A stretch of DNA of 64,000 bases from assembly GCF_037893015.1 (NCBI RefSeq), contig NC_133666.1:654214957-654278956 (forward strand), in the 5' to 3' direction. The position numbers and the translations under genes were made by a program. Origin of the DNA: Macrotis lagotis (lineage: Eukaryota; Chordata; Mammalia; Peramelemorphia; Peramelidae). The stretch's first letter is position 1. Each line of letters opens with the position of its first letter. This document shows positions 45,001 to 54,109 of this stretch, in pieces. The notes below the pieces were generated by a model. The model was not told the DNA's origin. It made no database searches and saw only the letters and a list, made by a program, of their open reading frames with translations.

Positions 45001-48000
45001 CCTCTGCAGCCTGCAATGTACTGGTGGTACCTCCTTGAACTTGGCTTCTACCTCTCTTTGCTGCTGACTCTACCCTTTGATATTAAGAGAAAGGTGAGTT
45101 TAGGGGGAGCCCAGACAAAGGGTAATGAGCTTTAGTCTGATAGAGAGGTCAACTTTTCATACCTACCTTCCTTGGGAAAGAAAGTATCAAGCTTGGCTTT
45201 GGCTCTGAGGGAGCCCTGAGGCTATGCCCACGGATCTGGCTCACCTAAAGTAGCTAGGACAAGCCTATCCAGTCAAAGTTTAGTTGCTCTGCCAGAACCT
45301 GGGCAGGGGCTTCCTGGAACTTAGGGATAGCCTGCCAACCTCTCACCAAATCTACTCCTTGCCCTGTCTCTCCAACACTCTCCCAGTTTCTACCCTCTTT
45401 CTCTTCTCCCCTTCTTGCTCTCCTCTTCCTATCTTCTTTGGGTCTCATCTGGAATGTGTCCGATGAGCTTTGACATACCTGCACCTTTTCTCAATGGATG
45501 AGTGGGAGGGTCTTATTCTAAGAATAGACTTGGCCAGCTGGGAGGTTTTGGTGGTTCTGGTATGATGGCTGCCTTCCTGTTTCCAGGACTTAAAGGAGCA
45601 GGTCATCCACCACTTTGTCACTGTCATTTTGATTGGATTCTCTTATTCTGCTAATCTCCTGCGCATTGGTACCTTGGTGTTACTGCTACATGATGTATCT
45701 GACTTTCTCATGGAGGTGAGTAAACAAGGCAGTCCCTTGTCTGATCTTCTGAGATTTACACCAAGCATCTGTATTGACAGAGGTGGGTGAACAACCTAAA
45801 AGAAAGGGCTATAGACAGATGTTTTACAGCCAGCTCACAAGAGCTAACTATTAAATTTTCATAGTGAACATCTCAGAAATTGGCAAACACTACAAATTTA
45901 TTGATTTATTGTTTCATTGGTTGTTCTCAACCTAATAAAGTGATAGAAAAAACTGTAATAATGTAAATTAAATTTCAGAGAGCAGGTTGTTAACATTTAC
46001 CAGTACTGCCCTAGTTGCAGGAAATAAAGTCTCTCTCCCCTCTGGAATTCCATAGGCCTCAATAGGCCTCCAATCTGAAAAACATTAGCAAGTTCAGGGA
46101 GTACTGACCTCAGAGATCTTGCCTCTACTATTTTACTAACTGTGTGACCTTGGGCAACTCATCCAACACCCTTCATTTGCTTTTTCTTCATTGGGAATTC
46201 TAATACCAGGGAGGTGTTGTCTCACTGGACTCTGCCCTGGTCAGAACACATCTAGAATTCATATTTAATTCTTCATAGGAAGATCATTGGTAAACCAAAG
46301 GTCATCCATTTCCAGGATAATAAAGGGATTCTAGATCATGTCTTTGAGTATTGATTGAAAAAACTGGGAATCTTTAGTCTGGAGAAGAGAAGAAAGATTC
46401 AACTTGTAGATGGCCTCAGAAGGCAGAAATAGCAATATCGAGGGGAAAGTAGTAAAAGAAATAGATTTAAGTTTGAGGTCAGAAAAAATTTCCTGACTAA
46501 CAATAAAATTGTCCAATAGTGCAAAGGATGGGATGTCTTGGGAAGTGAAAGGTTTCATCATTGGAAGTCATCAGGCCAAAACTAGATAGCCCCCCAGTTA
46601 GGGATATCATCAGGATTCTTGGTCAGATTTAGGTGAGGCTCAATGACCACTGATATCCCTTCAAATTCTAAGACTCCCTGATTCGATCAAATATTATGAT
46701 ACTGTACAAAGAGCACAGCACATGGAGTCAGAAAACCTGGGCTCTAGTCCCAGGGTGGGGGAGAGGAGATGAAGATAAAATGAGATAATGGGTATAAAAC
46801 ACTTTGCAAATCTTTAAAGTACTATATAATTGGAGAGATAAATGGGAATGGATTAATGGAAGACTGTAGAGGTCCCAGTGGAGTGTTCTGAAGGTCAGCC
46901 TGAACCCAAGGAAGTTTTGTGTTTAGGGGAGTGGAATTATAGCCCCAGTGAAGGCCGTAACTGTCCCCAAATCTCCCAGTTTAATGGCAATTCCTTAATC
47001 AGTTTTCCTGATCAACCTTCCTATAGTCATAGCCTAGCTTTCTATTTTTCTTTTGTTTTGATTTTTTGTTGTCAAGTCCTATTCAGTGGCAAATATAGCC
47101 TTCTCCTTCCCCTGTTCAAAGAGCTATAGAATTAAACGAACATCAACTATGCTTGACAATACGGTACATTCAGTGTTTCATATTCCCAGTCCTCCCCCAT
47201 CCCCCACCACCCAGAAGGGAGGGGGGTCCATTTTTTTCTTCATCTCTCTCATAGCTATTTATTACACAGTGTTCAGTATGCGTGGGGAGGTGTTTGTTCT
47301 TTCCATTAGTATTGTTGGAGTCATAATGTATGTTTTTTTTCTCTCACTCTTGTGTATCAGTTTATGTAAGTATTCCTAGGTTTCTCTGGATTTATCGTTT
47401 ATTATGGCAACAGGCCTTCTCAGTCATATACTGCAATTTATTTAGCCATTCCTCAATTGACTAGAATATATTGTGTTTCCACTTCTTTTCTCACACACAC
47501 ACACAAAGAAAACTTATGAATATTTTGAAGTATATGAGACATTTCTTCTTATCCTCTCAGTCCATGAGATAGCTGCCTAGCTATGGGATCATAGATTTTA
47601 AGCTGAAAAGAAACTTAGAGATCACCTAGGCAAACCTCCTTATTTCACAAGTGAGGGAACTAACATTCATAGATGTAATTTGCTCAGTCACAAAGTGGAG
47701 AGAAAGAATAAATGGCACAGTAACTATGTTTATGAAGTGCTTCCAACACTTGAGGTTTACTATCTTTTTGTCATCCTTGGATAAAGTTATTTTTAAAAGT
47801 TATTTTGATTTGAATTTTTCTTCCTTTTATTTAAATAGAGAATGAGGTTTATCTAGACTATTTTATTTATAAATATGTATTTATGTACATGTATACACAT
47901 AGCTACATGCATATACACATATAAAACATTATTTATAAGGGTGATTTGGGAAGGTGAATGTTAGCATTGTGCTTCAGTTCACTAAAATTTATGTTACACA

Positions 48001-51000
48001 ACCCCAAGGCAATCCTACCATAATATCTCTCTTATTGACTTACCATCCCACTCACCACAATGGCTATTGAATTTTTCTTCTTAGTAATTTGGGGTAATCT
48101 TTCATATAGTTGTTAATAGTTTACAAATCTTCTAAGAAAGTTTGTTCATAGCAATTTACCATTCTTTCATTAGCAAATAGCTTCTTCTCTTAAATATTTG
48201 TTTTTAATTCCCTATACATCTTAGATATTGGATACTTGATGCAAAGTTTTTTTTTTTCCCTAATCAAAAACATCTCTTTTTATCCTACTTGGATTGATTT
48301 ATTTTTTTGGTAATGTAAAAGCTTTATACAAATCTATTTTATCTTTTATGATTACTTCTGTCCCTTGTTTGCTTACAAATTTCCTAATCATAGCTATGAA
48401 GGATACTTGCTCTGGTTCTCTTATTTTTTTATAATGTGACCTTTACTTGTTACATATCCATGTTGAACACATTGTAGTAAATAGTAAAAGATTTAATTTT
48501 TCCATACTGCATTCCAGTTTTCAGAGCAGTTATTGTCAACTCAGAATTCTTCCATAAGTAATTTATACTTATCCAGCCACTAGGTGTTTCTGTTTGATTG
48601 TTTCTGATTCTCAGCTAGTCTATTTTATTGATCTTTTTTTCTTGATCACTACCAAATAGCTTTCATGATTACTATTTATAGTATAATTTAAGGTCTGGAA
48701 ATGTTTTGCCCCCTTTGTTCCCACTTAATCCCAATATTTTCCTTGAGAGTCTTGACTTTTTGTTTTTTTCCAAATAAATTTATTGTTACTGCTGCTAGTT
48801 CCATAAAAGATTAGATTAATATTGTAGTAAATCTGTAAATTCATTTAGTACCAAATGAGATTTATGAAATGCTCAGGTTAATGCTTAGTACACAGTAGGC
48901 ACTTAATAAGTGCTTTTTCCCCCTATTGTCACTTTTATTATACTGGTGCGGCCAATTTCAATATTTTTAACAGCCCTTCTAATTCTAATATTCCATAATT
49001 CTTCAATATGTAGAGTTTGGGGGGGCCAGAGAGGGGGAGAAAGGTCACTCAGGAATTTTGTTTCTATCTCTCTGTAGCCTGCTACTTCTGGCCCCCTCAT
49101 ACTCAAAGGAACTGCCAGCTCCCAATCTCTCCTCACCCTCTCTCAGCCCTCCACTTCTAGCCAATTTCCAGATCAGTTCTCTTAGAGAAGAATTCTAAAG
49201 TTACCATCCACCAAAATCCCCTGGGTATTTTCAGAGCCTAACCACACCTCCCCCATTTTGTATCTGTGAAGCTGATAGAATTACTCCATCCTAGTTAAGG
49301 TTCTGAGGACCCTGACTGTCATCTACCTAGTTTGTTGGAACTGTACCCAGAAAAAGCAGTTAGTAATGCAGTAGATAACCCACTGGCCCTGGGGTCAAAA
49401 AGACCTGAGTTCAAATTCAGCCTCAGATACTTACTAGCTGTGTGACCCTTAATAAGATATGTCACCTCTCCCTAACTCAGACTCCTCATCTGAAAAACGG
49501 GGATAATAAACAGCACCTACTTCCTAGGGTCATTGTTAAGACTCAAATGAGATAATGTTTTAGAGTACTGGGTGCTTTATAGTAAGTGCTTAATAAATAT
49601 AGTAAGTGCTTAATAAATAGTCCTTCCCTCCTCCCATTTATGGCTAGCTTTCTAACTCAACTTCTCTTTGCCTCTAACCTGGGTTATAGACTATCACAGT
49701 AATCTCCTAATTGGTTGTTGTGGTGGTAGTTGTGCAGTCAATTCAGATGTGAACAACTTGGTTTACCATTTCCTTCTCTAGTTCATTTTACAGATGAAGA
49801 AACTGAGGCAGGCAAGGCTGGGTGACTTCCCTGATCACATAGCTTACTAAATGTCTGAGGTCAGATTTGAACTCAGAAAGATGAGAAAGATTTCAGGCCT
49901 GGCACTGTCTCTACTGCACCACCTAGGTGCCCTGATTGACCTTCTGTCTTCAAATCTCTTCCCTCTCCAATCCATTCTCCAACCTAAGTCAATATTCCTA
50001 AAATGATCTGACCATTCCACTTATCTACTCAAAAAGCTTCAGTGGCTTTCCATTGCCCCTCAGATTACAGCTCCTCTGTTGGGCATTTAATGCCCTTTCT
50101 TCACAGCCTGGCTCAGAACAACCTCCCTTTCACATATTCTCCAGTTTAGCCAAATAGGTCTTTTTCATTGTTTCTTACAAATAGGGATCTATTTCTCATC
50201 TTCTTGTTTCAACATAGGCTATCCCCTGTGCTTAGAACACTTTCCCTCTTATTTCCACCACTTAGAATATTGAGCTTCCTTGAACACTTATCTCAAAGGC
50301 CCCCTTCTCACATAAAGAAGAAAGGTAGATTAGCAAACCTGCAGAAGACAAATTTTGGGTGCAATTCCAACAGACTATGTCAGGGTCCCTCCAAACCTTA
50401 ACTACCTATAGTAATATTAATTTTACAAGTACAAGGAGGGGAGATGTGGTTAGGCTCAGAAATACCCAGGGGATTTTTGGTGCATGGTAAGCTCAGTATG
50501 AATTAGCAGAGGGATATGGTGACCCCAGAGGGGGAAATTTGAACTTCATTTGGAAAAAAATCCAGTGTCCAGAAGGAGAGAGATAATAGTCCCTCTGTCC
50601 TCTGCCTTGGTCAGAGCACATCTTGAGAATGGACAGTGATGGGAAGAGACACTTGTAGAAGGGAGAGTGACAAGAATGAAACCTTACATCTTAGAAACGG
50701 ACTTGTACCTAAGGAGGACCAGAATGTCAAATGGAGGGTGGCAAGCATATATCAAATGTAAGAATTAGAAGACTTGATAAAAAGCTTTTTTCAGGATGGC
50801 CTAAGAAACCAGATCTTGGAACAATAAAAGAAAGTTTCAGAGAGATAAGAATCAGAGGTATCTGAAAGTAGAACGGGCTGTCCCCAAGTAGTAAGTTTTC
50901 ATCATCTAAGGTCTTCAAGGTGATCCTGGATGCCCACTTGTCAAGTTCTAAAGGGGATTCCTGGTCCAGTATGGGTTGGACCAGGATGTCCTCTGAAGAG

Positions 51001-52361
51001 CCTTCCAAATCTTAAAGATTAGGGTTCTAAAATTTTCTTTCTCTCTTCCCTCCCCTACCAGGCCTGTAAAATGTTTAATTATGCACAGTGGAGGCATCTC
51101 TGTGACACACTCTTCGTCATCTTTGCCCTGGTGTTCATCGTTAGCCGGCTCATTCTCTTCCCAACCAAGTGAGCCTGGTCTCAAGAGATGGGGTGGGGTG
51201 GGTATGAGCCATGGAAGAGACCTCGGGTCCCAAACCCTCCTCATTCAGGAATTCTGCTGCCCAGAGCTGTCCTTCCAAAGAGAAGTATGGATCCTGCCTG
51301 ATGGTACAGAGCAGGAGCCTGGCCAGACCAGAAGGATCTAGGGGTCTTTCAGGATGCTATTCCCCTATATCTTGGGGTTTCTATTCTATCCCTTCCATTT
51401 TCTTTTCTGGGGGGAATGACTTTCTGGTGGCCAAGACTTGTTTAGAGACTAACCCCTTATCATGAGTTGGTTGGGTCTCTCAGCACCCTTCTCCAGAGTG
51501 ACCCAAATTCCTCTCTCTCCTGCAGAATCCTCTACACCACCTACTATGATACCATGGTCACATTCAAGCCCTTCTTTGGATACTATTTCTTCAATGTCCT
51601 CCTCATGGTCCTTCAGGTTCTCCATGTCTTCTGGTCCGGCCTCATCCTCCGTATGGTCTACAAGTTTGTTTTAGCTGGCAGGGTATGTACAGATCTGGAG
51701 CTGGGATTTGTCCCTGATCTTGACCCTTGATACTCTAGGCTCTAGTGAACTCCTTGTCTTAGGCCCATTTCAGACACAGCAGGGGCAAGTAATCAGGAAT
51801 CCTGGCTCCTGGGAACTTTGAACTCAGGGGAGTTTGGGTGGTGGACTCAGAGAATTGGGTCTGGTATCCTAGTGCCAGTAGGCACCCAGGTGGTCCAGGC
51901 AAGGAGTCTCATCACAAACCCTTGACACATCTGCCCTTTCCCTACTCTCCCTCCATTTCTCTTCTCATGTCTTTTCCTGTATATTTTTTCTCATTTCTTT
52001 GCTTGTTTCTCTTGATTCTTTTCTCTATCTCTCTTTCCTCTCTGCCTGTGTCTCTTTTGTCCCCCCTTTCTTTCTTGGTCTTTCCCCATCTCTGTCTCTT
52101 TTCATTTCTTCTCATCCCTTTCCCTTTTCTCTCCCTGTCTTTTGTTCATCTTGGTGCCTCTCCTTGGCCTCTGGTTTTCAGATGCAGAATGACATAAGGA
52201 GTGACATGGAAGAACAGAACACAAGTGATGAGAAGTCCGAGGCACCTCGACAGAAGAATGGGAGACTCCAGTCTAATAATAAAACAGACACTTGTAATGC
52301 CCTCCGTGCTCGGGGGGCTGGGCCCAGCCACTTGGCCAATGGGCACGTCCCAGCAACATAG
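35853..52361 (+). CDS. CERS4: Ceramide synthase 4 (spliced gene, 10 coding exons)
   Basis: An ER membrane enzyme that N-acylates sphinganine or sphingosine with a fatty acyl-CoA to make (dihydro)ceramide. The mammalian CERS4 family member prefers C18-C20 acyl-CoAs. The ten exons join in frame to 394 residues, the length I recall for human CERS4. Features: membrane segment at about 38-57; Hox-like domain about 70-127 with [11 protein letters not shown] at 117-127; TLC/Lag1p domain about 131-332 with H212-H213 and D240/D243 (HDVSD) intact; last-loop region YTTYYD...PFFGYYFFN at 286-306; DIRSDMEE at 339-346 and an acidic serine-rich tail. YPHP near residues 33-36 and FCEA at 133-136 favour CERS4 over CERS2. 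Odd point: residues 17-22 read PPGYSW, so the N-X-S/T sequon that I recall at Asn19 in relatives is absent. No frameshift or stop is seen, so the gene looks functional. Confidence 0.95.
36335..36494 (-). mobile_element. WSINE1-like SINE
   Basis: Minus-strand copy ending CCACCTAGCCACCCC. AGAGGTTG-type flanks occur on both sides (about 36323 and 36496). Confidence 0.85.
37215..37490 (+). mobile_element. MAR1-type CORE-SINE, diverged
   Basis: 'GACTGGATAGGGCAGGACTT', 'CTCTGTGCCTCAGTAAGCCC', and a 3' end in an ATT-rich run at about 37442-37486. Confidence 0.6.
37636..37716 (+). mobile_element. Head-only SINE copy with 14-bp TSD
   Basis: Only the tRNA-like 5' half of a WSINE1-like element, from GTGGCACAGTGGATAG to CACTTAATAA. 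It is flanked by a perfect 14-bp duplication, TTAGACCTGAGAGG, at 37622-37635 and 37717-37730. There is no 3' body or normal tail. Confidence 0.88.
37731..37970 (+). mobile_element. MIR-type SINE pieces
   Basis: 'GGCCCAGCCTCCTCATTTTA' and 'GATACTACCTAGTTCATCTC' start two overlapping MIR-like pieces. Confidence 0.5.
38702..38870 (-). mobile_element. WSINE1-like SINE with TSD
   Basis: Minus-strand copy with a long T run. Perfect 13-bp duplication CCAGACCAATTCT at 38689-38701 and 38871-38883. Confidence 0.92.
39121..39266 (-). mobile_element. WSINE1-like SINE with TSD
   Basis: Minus-strand copy flanked by CAATAAGTATTTTTTTTT (39103-39120) and CAATGAGTATTTTTTTTT (from 39267). It entered the T tail of the L1 beside it. 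Confidence 0.88.
39279..39800 (-). mobile_element. 5'-truncated L1 LINE
   Basis: Minus strand. Read in reverse, it ends ORF2 with an MEHYxI-like box and continues into the 3' UTR. On the plus strand: 'GAATGAGCAAGTCCATTAAG' and 'CTCGCTCAGCATCAGTTCAT'. CAATAAGTATTT at 39103-39114 and 39801-39812 is its likely TSD. Confidence 0.8.
40103..40220 (+). CDS. CERS4: CERS4 coding exon 2
   Basis: Acceptor CTCTTCTCTTAG ends at 40102. Encodes R58-E97, including the start of the Hox-like domain ([20 protein letters not shown]). Donor AAAGAG|GTGAGC, phase 0. Confidence 0.95.
40390..40590 (+). mobile_element. MIR/CORE-SINE
   Basis: 'ACTTGAGTTCTAATCCCAGT', 'GACCTGTTTTCTCAATTGTA' and 'CATCCTCCCAGCTCTGGAAG'. 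Confidence 0.6.
40948..41066 (+). CDS. CERS4: CERS4 coding exon 3
   Basis: Acceptor TTCCATCCCCAG ends at 40947. Encodes A98-A136 plus two bases. Carries [11 protein letters not shown], the end of the Hox-like domain, and the basic KKFCEA stretch that leads into the TLC domain. Donor GCCTG|GTGAGC, phase 2. Confidence 0.95.
41285..41342 (+). CDS. CERS4: CERS4 coding exon 4
   Basis: A 58-bp exon encoding C137-N156, a membrane segment ([18 protein letters not shown]). The codon at the junction with the previous exon becomes TGT (Cys), where I recall Ser in human. Donor TACAAT|GTGAGT, phase 0. Confidence 0.93.
41360..41830. repeat. Long pyrimidine-rich tract in intron 5
   Basis: About 470 bp dominated by C and T on the plus strand, without a clean unit. 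The overlapping Ser/Leu/Phe-rich frames are artefacts of it. Confidence 0.75.
42306..42450 (+). mobile_element. WSINE1-like SINE
   Basis: Plus-strand copy starting GGGGTGGCTAGGTGGCGCAG, with two A runs at its end. A clear TSD was not seen. Confidence 0.85.
42618..42668 (+). CDS. CERS4: CERS4 coding exon 5
   Basis: A 51-bp exon encoding E157-Q173 ([17 protein letters not shown]). Acceptor TATCTTCCAG, donor TTCCAG|GTGAGC, phase 0 on both sides. Confidence 0.93.
43281..43446 (-). mobile_element. WSINE1-like SINE with TSD
   Basis: Minus-strand copy with perfect 13-bp duplication TTTCTTAGCTTTT at 43268-43280 and 43447-43459, inserted in the L3 element. Confidence 0.9.
43500..44370 (-). mobile_element. 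5'-truncated L1 LINE
   Basis: Minus-strand L1 3' end: 'CTCACTCAGCATCAATTCAT', 'CCCCAAATGATGGACATCCC', 'CAAGCTGCTATGAACATTTG', 'AAATTGCTCTCCAGAAAGGT'. Longer and older than the copy at 39279. Read in reverse it keeps an [14 protein letters not shown] box from the end of ORF2. Confidence 0.78.
45001..45093 (+). CDS. CERS4: CERS4 coding exon 6
   Basis: Acceptor TTGACCCTCAG ends at 45000. Encodes P174-K204, a membrane helix ([20 protein letters not shown]) and the DIKRK turn. Donor AGAAAG|GTGAGT, phase 0. Confidence 0.95.
45587..45715 (+). CDS. CERS4: CERS4 coding exon 7 (catalytic)
   Basis: Acceptor CTGTTTCCAG. Encodes D205-E247, the Lag1p core: [10 protein letters not shown] with H212-H213, then LLLHDVSDF with D240 and D243. 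All four residues needed for ceramide synthase activity in the family are present. Donor ATGGAG|GTGAGT, phase 0. Confidence 0.96.
46225..46690 (+). mobile_element. CR1/L3 LINE 3' end
   Basis: 'CTGGTCAGAACACATCTAGA', 'AATCTTTAGTCTGGAGAAGA', 'TTGTCCAATAGTGCAAAGGA', 'TCCCTTCAAATTCTAAGAC'. Confidence 0.68.
47000..48870 (-). mobile_element. Old L1 LINE fragments
   Basis: Minus-strand L1 ORF2/3' end: 'TTTAGCCATTCCTCAATTGA' near 47440. Then, after a MIR piece at 47590-47690, 'TACATCTTAGATATTGGATA', 'ATTTTATTGATCTTTTTTTC', 'ATTAATATTGTAGTAAATC'. Strongly eroded. Confidence 0.55.
49345..49620 (+). mobile_element. MAR1-type CORE-SINE
   Basis: 'AGACCTGAGTTCAAATTCAG', 'ACTCCTCATCTGAAAAACGG', 'TCAAATGAGATAATGTTTTA'. 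It ends in a tandem duplication of AGTAAGTGCTTAATAAATAT at 49581-49619. Confidence 0.75.
49640..50320 (+). mobile_element. L2 LINE ORF2 part, split by MAR1
   Basis: 'ATAGACTATCACAGTAATCT' on the left; 'CCTCTCCAATCCATTCTCCA' and 'AGCTTCAGTGGCTTTCCATT' on the right. Plus strand. Confidence 0.65.
49700..49933 (-). mobile_element. MAR1-type CORE-SINE
   Basis: Minus strand: 'ACCATTTCCTTCTCTAGTTC', 'CAGATGAAGAAACTGAGGCA', 'CTGCACCACCTAGGTGCCC'. Confidence 0.78.
50430..51030 (+). mobile_element. CR1/L3 LINE 3' end abutting CERS4 exon
   Basis: 'CTTGGTCAGAGCACATCTTG', 'AAGTAGAACGGGCTGTCCCC', 'AAGGTCTTCAAGGTGATCCT', 'GGGGATTCCTGGTCCAGTAT'. It runs to within about 30 bp of the acceptor at 51061. Confidence 0.7.
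51062..51168 (+). CDS. CERS4: CERS4 coding exon 8
   Basis: Acceptor TCCCCTACCAG ends at 51061. Encodes A248-T282 plus two bases, a membrane segment [19 protein letters not shown]. Donor ACCAA|GTGAGC, phase 2. Confidence 0.95.
51526..51682 (+). CDS. CERS4: CERS4 coding exon 9
   Basis: Acceptor CTCTCCTGCAG. Encodes K283-R335, with the last lumenal loop ([12 protein letters not shown]) and the final helices ([20 protein letters not shown]). In this family the short loop before the last helix influences acyl-CoA chain choice. Here its middle, DTMVTFK, differs from the ESISNRG that I recall for human CERS4. Donor GGCAGG|GTATGT, phase 0. Confidence 0.95.
51950..52165 (+). repeat. Pyrimidine-rich tract before the last exon
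   Basis: About 200 bp of C/T-rich sequence leading into the acceptor at 52181. Confidence 0.7.
52182..52361 (+). CDS. CERS4: CERS4 last coding exon
   Basis: Acceptor CTGGTTTTCAG. Encodes M336-T394 and TAG at 52359-52361. Carries [15 protein letters not shown], acidic Ser/Thr sites of the type phosphorylated by CK2 in CERS proteins, then a low-complexity cytosolic tail ending [10 protein letters not shown]. The antisense 210-residue frame over this exon is not a gene. Confidence 0.95.
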   Translation: MQNDIRSDMEEQNTSDEKSEAPRQKNGRLQSNNKTDTCNALRARGAGPSHLANGHVPAT

Positions 52362-53025
52362 CCTAGTTTGGCTTGGGGCCATCAGATGGTCTGGCTCAGG
52401 GATGAAACCTGGATGACTGGTCTGCAGACTGTCTGAGGATTCACTTGTTATGGGAAATCTCCCAGAATTTGATGGAGCATGGACTCCATATGCCTGGACT
52501 CTAGGACCCTTTACTTGTTTCTCCATCTCATCTCTGTCCCCACCTCTGCTGGATCTGAGGGAGGAGGAAGAAAGATAGAATCTCTGCAAAAGATTTGGGG
52601 GTGGACTTAATGATCTTTCTCCTGAACAGCCTTTACCCTGAGCCAGTGTCCCTGGACTGGCTGCTAAGGTCTTAGAAAGCCAGGGTGATGGGGGAAGACT
52701 AGGGAAAGGTTCTCTTTCTACTGTGCAGCTACTTCTGAGGAGAGAGCTGAGGGACCTCTCAGAGGACCACCCCCACATACAGAGCTGCCCTACATCCCCA
52801 CGGAGGCTAAGAAGGAGCAGGCTTCTTTTTGAGCCAATGAGAGAGACCTGGGCTTGTAGACCTGGGTCTGGATTGGGCTAACTAGCCTCAGACCTTTCTC
52901 CCCAACCAACCTGAAGCATCACCTCTGAAAATCCTAGGGAAGCCCATTCAGGGTAAGGATTGGGGTGTGCATTCTGGGTTTCCCCAGACCCAGAGAGGGA
53001 ACAATAAAACTTGAATGGAGTAGTT
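52362..53025 (+). other. CERS4: CERS4 3' UTR
   Basis: About 660 bp free of recognisable repeats after the stop codon, ending just beyond the polyadenylation signal. The exact cleavage site cannot be read. Confidence 0.8.
53003..53008 (+). terminator. Polyadenylation signal AATAAA
   Basis: Canonical AATAAA followed within 30 bp by a T/G-rich stretch (GAGTAGTTTTCACTGTC). It is the canonical hexamer downstream of the CERS4 stop, at the end of the repeat-free stretch. Confidence 0.85.
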
Positions 53026-53110
53026 TTCACTGTCTCTAAGATCCTGGCCTCTTTGATTCACCGGTCACTTCCAGACTCTTCCTCTATGATGGTACTAGTC
53101 ATAGAGTTCT

Positions 53111-53257
53111 TTTTTTTTTAAAGGTTTTTGCAAGGCAAAGGGGTTAAGTGGCTTGCCCAAGGCCACACAGCTAGGTAATTATTAAGTGACTGAGGACGGA
53201 TTTGAACTCGGGTACTCCTGACTCCAGGGCCAGTGTGCCACCTAGCCACCCCATTCA
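53111..53257 (-). mobile_element. WSINE1-like SINE with TSD
   Basis: Minus-strand copy with 12-bp duplication TCATAGAGTTCT at 53099-53110 and 53258-53269. It carries a small deletion near the head. Confidence 0.88.
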
Positions 53258-53269
53258 TCATAGAGTTCT

Positions 53270-53470
53270 AATGTCATATCTGGAAGGGACCTCAGAGGGC
53301 CTCTTTTTGAAGCCCTACTTCAGCAGACACATCCTGATCAGCCCATGATGATCATTCAGCTTTTATTTGGATAGTTGCCATGAGTGGGGAGTTCATTGCC
53401 TTTGGGGACAGCCCAAACTTTTTGTAGAGCAGTGTTATTGCCAAGAATTAAAAGTTCTTTCCTCTAGTAA
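53270..53470 (-). mobile_element. CR1/L3 3' end
   Basis: 'GGAAGGGACCTCAGAGGGCC', 'TGGGGAGTTCATTGCCTTTG' in reverse L3 order. Confidence 0.6.
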
Positions 53471-53919
53471 GTCCAAATATCCCTAACCCCTCTCAGTCTT
53501 CCTGCTACTGCTGCCCACCCCAATCTCATCTCCCCCTGCCTCCAACCATGGATAGATTTGGGGAAAAGCCATTTGGCTGACTTCAGTTTGGAACAATTTG
53601 ACCCCAATTTGACAAACTAGATAATGGTGTCTGACTCTTTGCTACTTACTCTCCTTTAGTTCCTCAGTGCAAAACACTTAAACGTCCAAAATCAAAAATT
53701 GGATATGTAAGAGAAAACATGGCATAATCTCCTCCACATCAGTGATTCCCTTAGCTCTCAGCTCAGTGGCCTTTAGTGGGAGCATTGGTGGGTAGGAAGT
53801 GAGTCTCTGACATGAAATTAGAAATAAGGAATGGGAAAGGAATTCCAGGTTAAGGATAAGAAACTGGAGAGATATCTTTTGGTGGTCTAAGTGCCCTGGC
53901 AACACCCTAAGGCCATTTG

Positions 53920-54100
53920 GCTCTGAAAAGGGATCTTAGATTTCATTTAATCCAGCCTCCTCATTTTTACAAATGCAGAAAATGAGGCAGGGAGAGAAGA
54001 GATGTCCTACATCACATATTGGTAAATAGCTAAGCCAATCTTCAAATCTGGGTCTTCTAATTCCAGGTACATTATGCTTTATAGTATACCACACATTCTA
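53920..54100 (+). mobile_element. MIR-type SINE
   Basis: 'AATCCAGCCTCCTCATTTTT', 'AGCCAATCTTCAAATCTGGG', 'TCTTCTAATTCCAGGTAC'. Confidence 0.6.
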
Positions 54101-54109
54101 TTGCCTCTC

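Noticed and set aside
35853-52361. CERS2 as the identity of the gene
   Set aside because: The exon pattern is shared, but YPHPxDLL, KKFCEA, the LYTTYY loop and the 394-residue length fit CERS4 better than CERS2.
52146-52778. 210-residue frame antisense to the last CERS4 exon
   Set aside because: It is the shadow of the coding exon and 3' UTR, with no splice or domain support.
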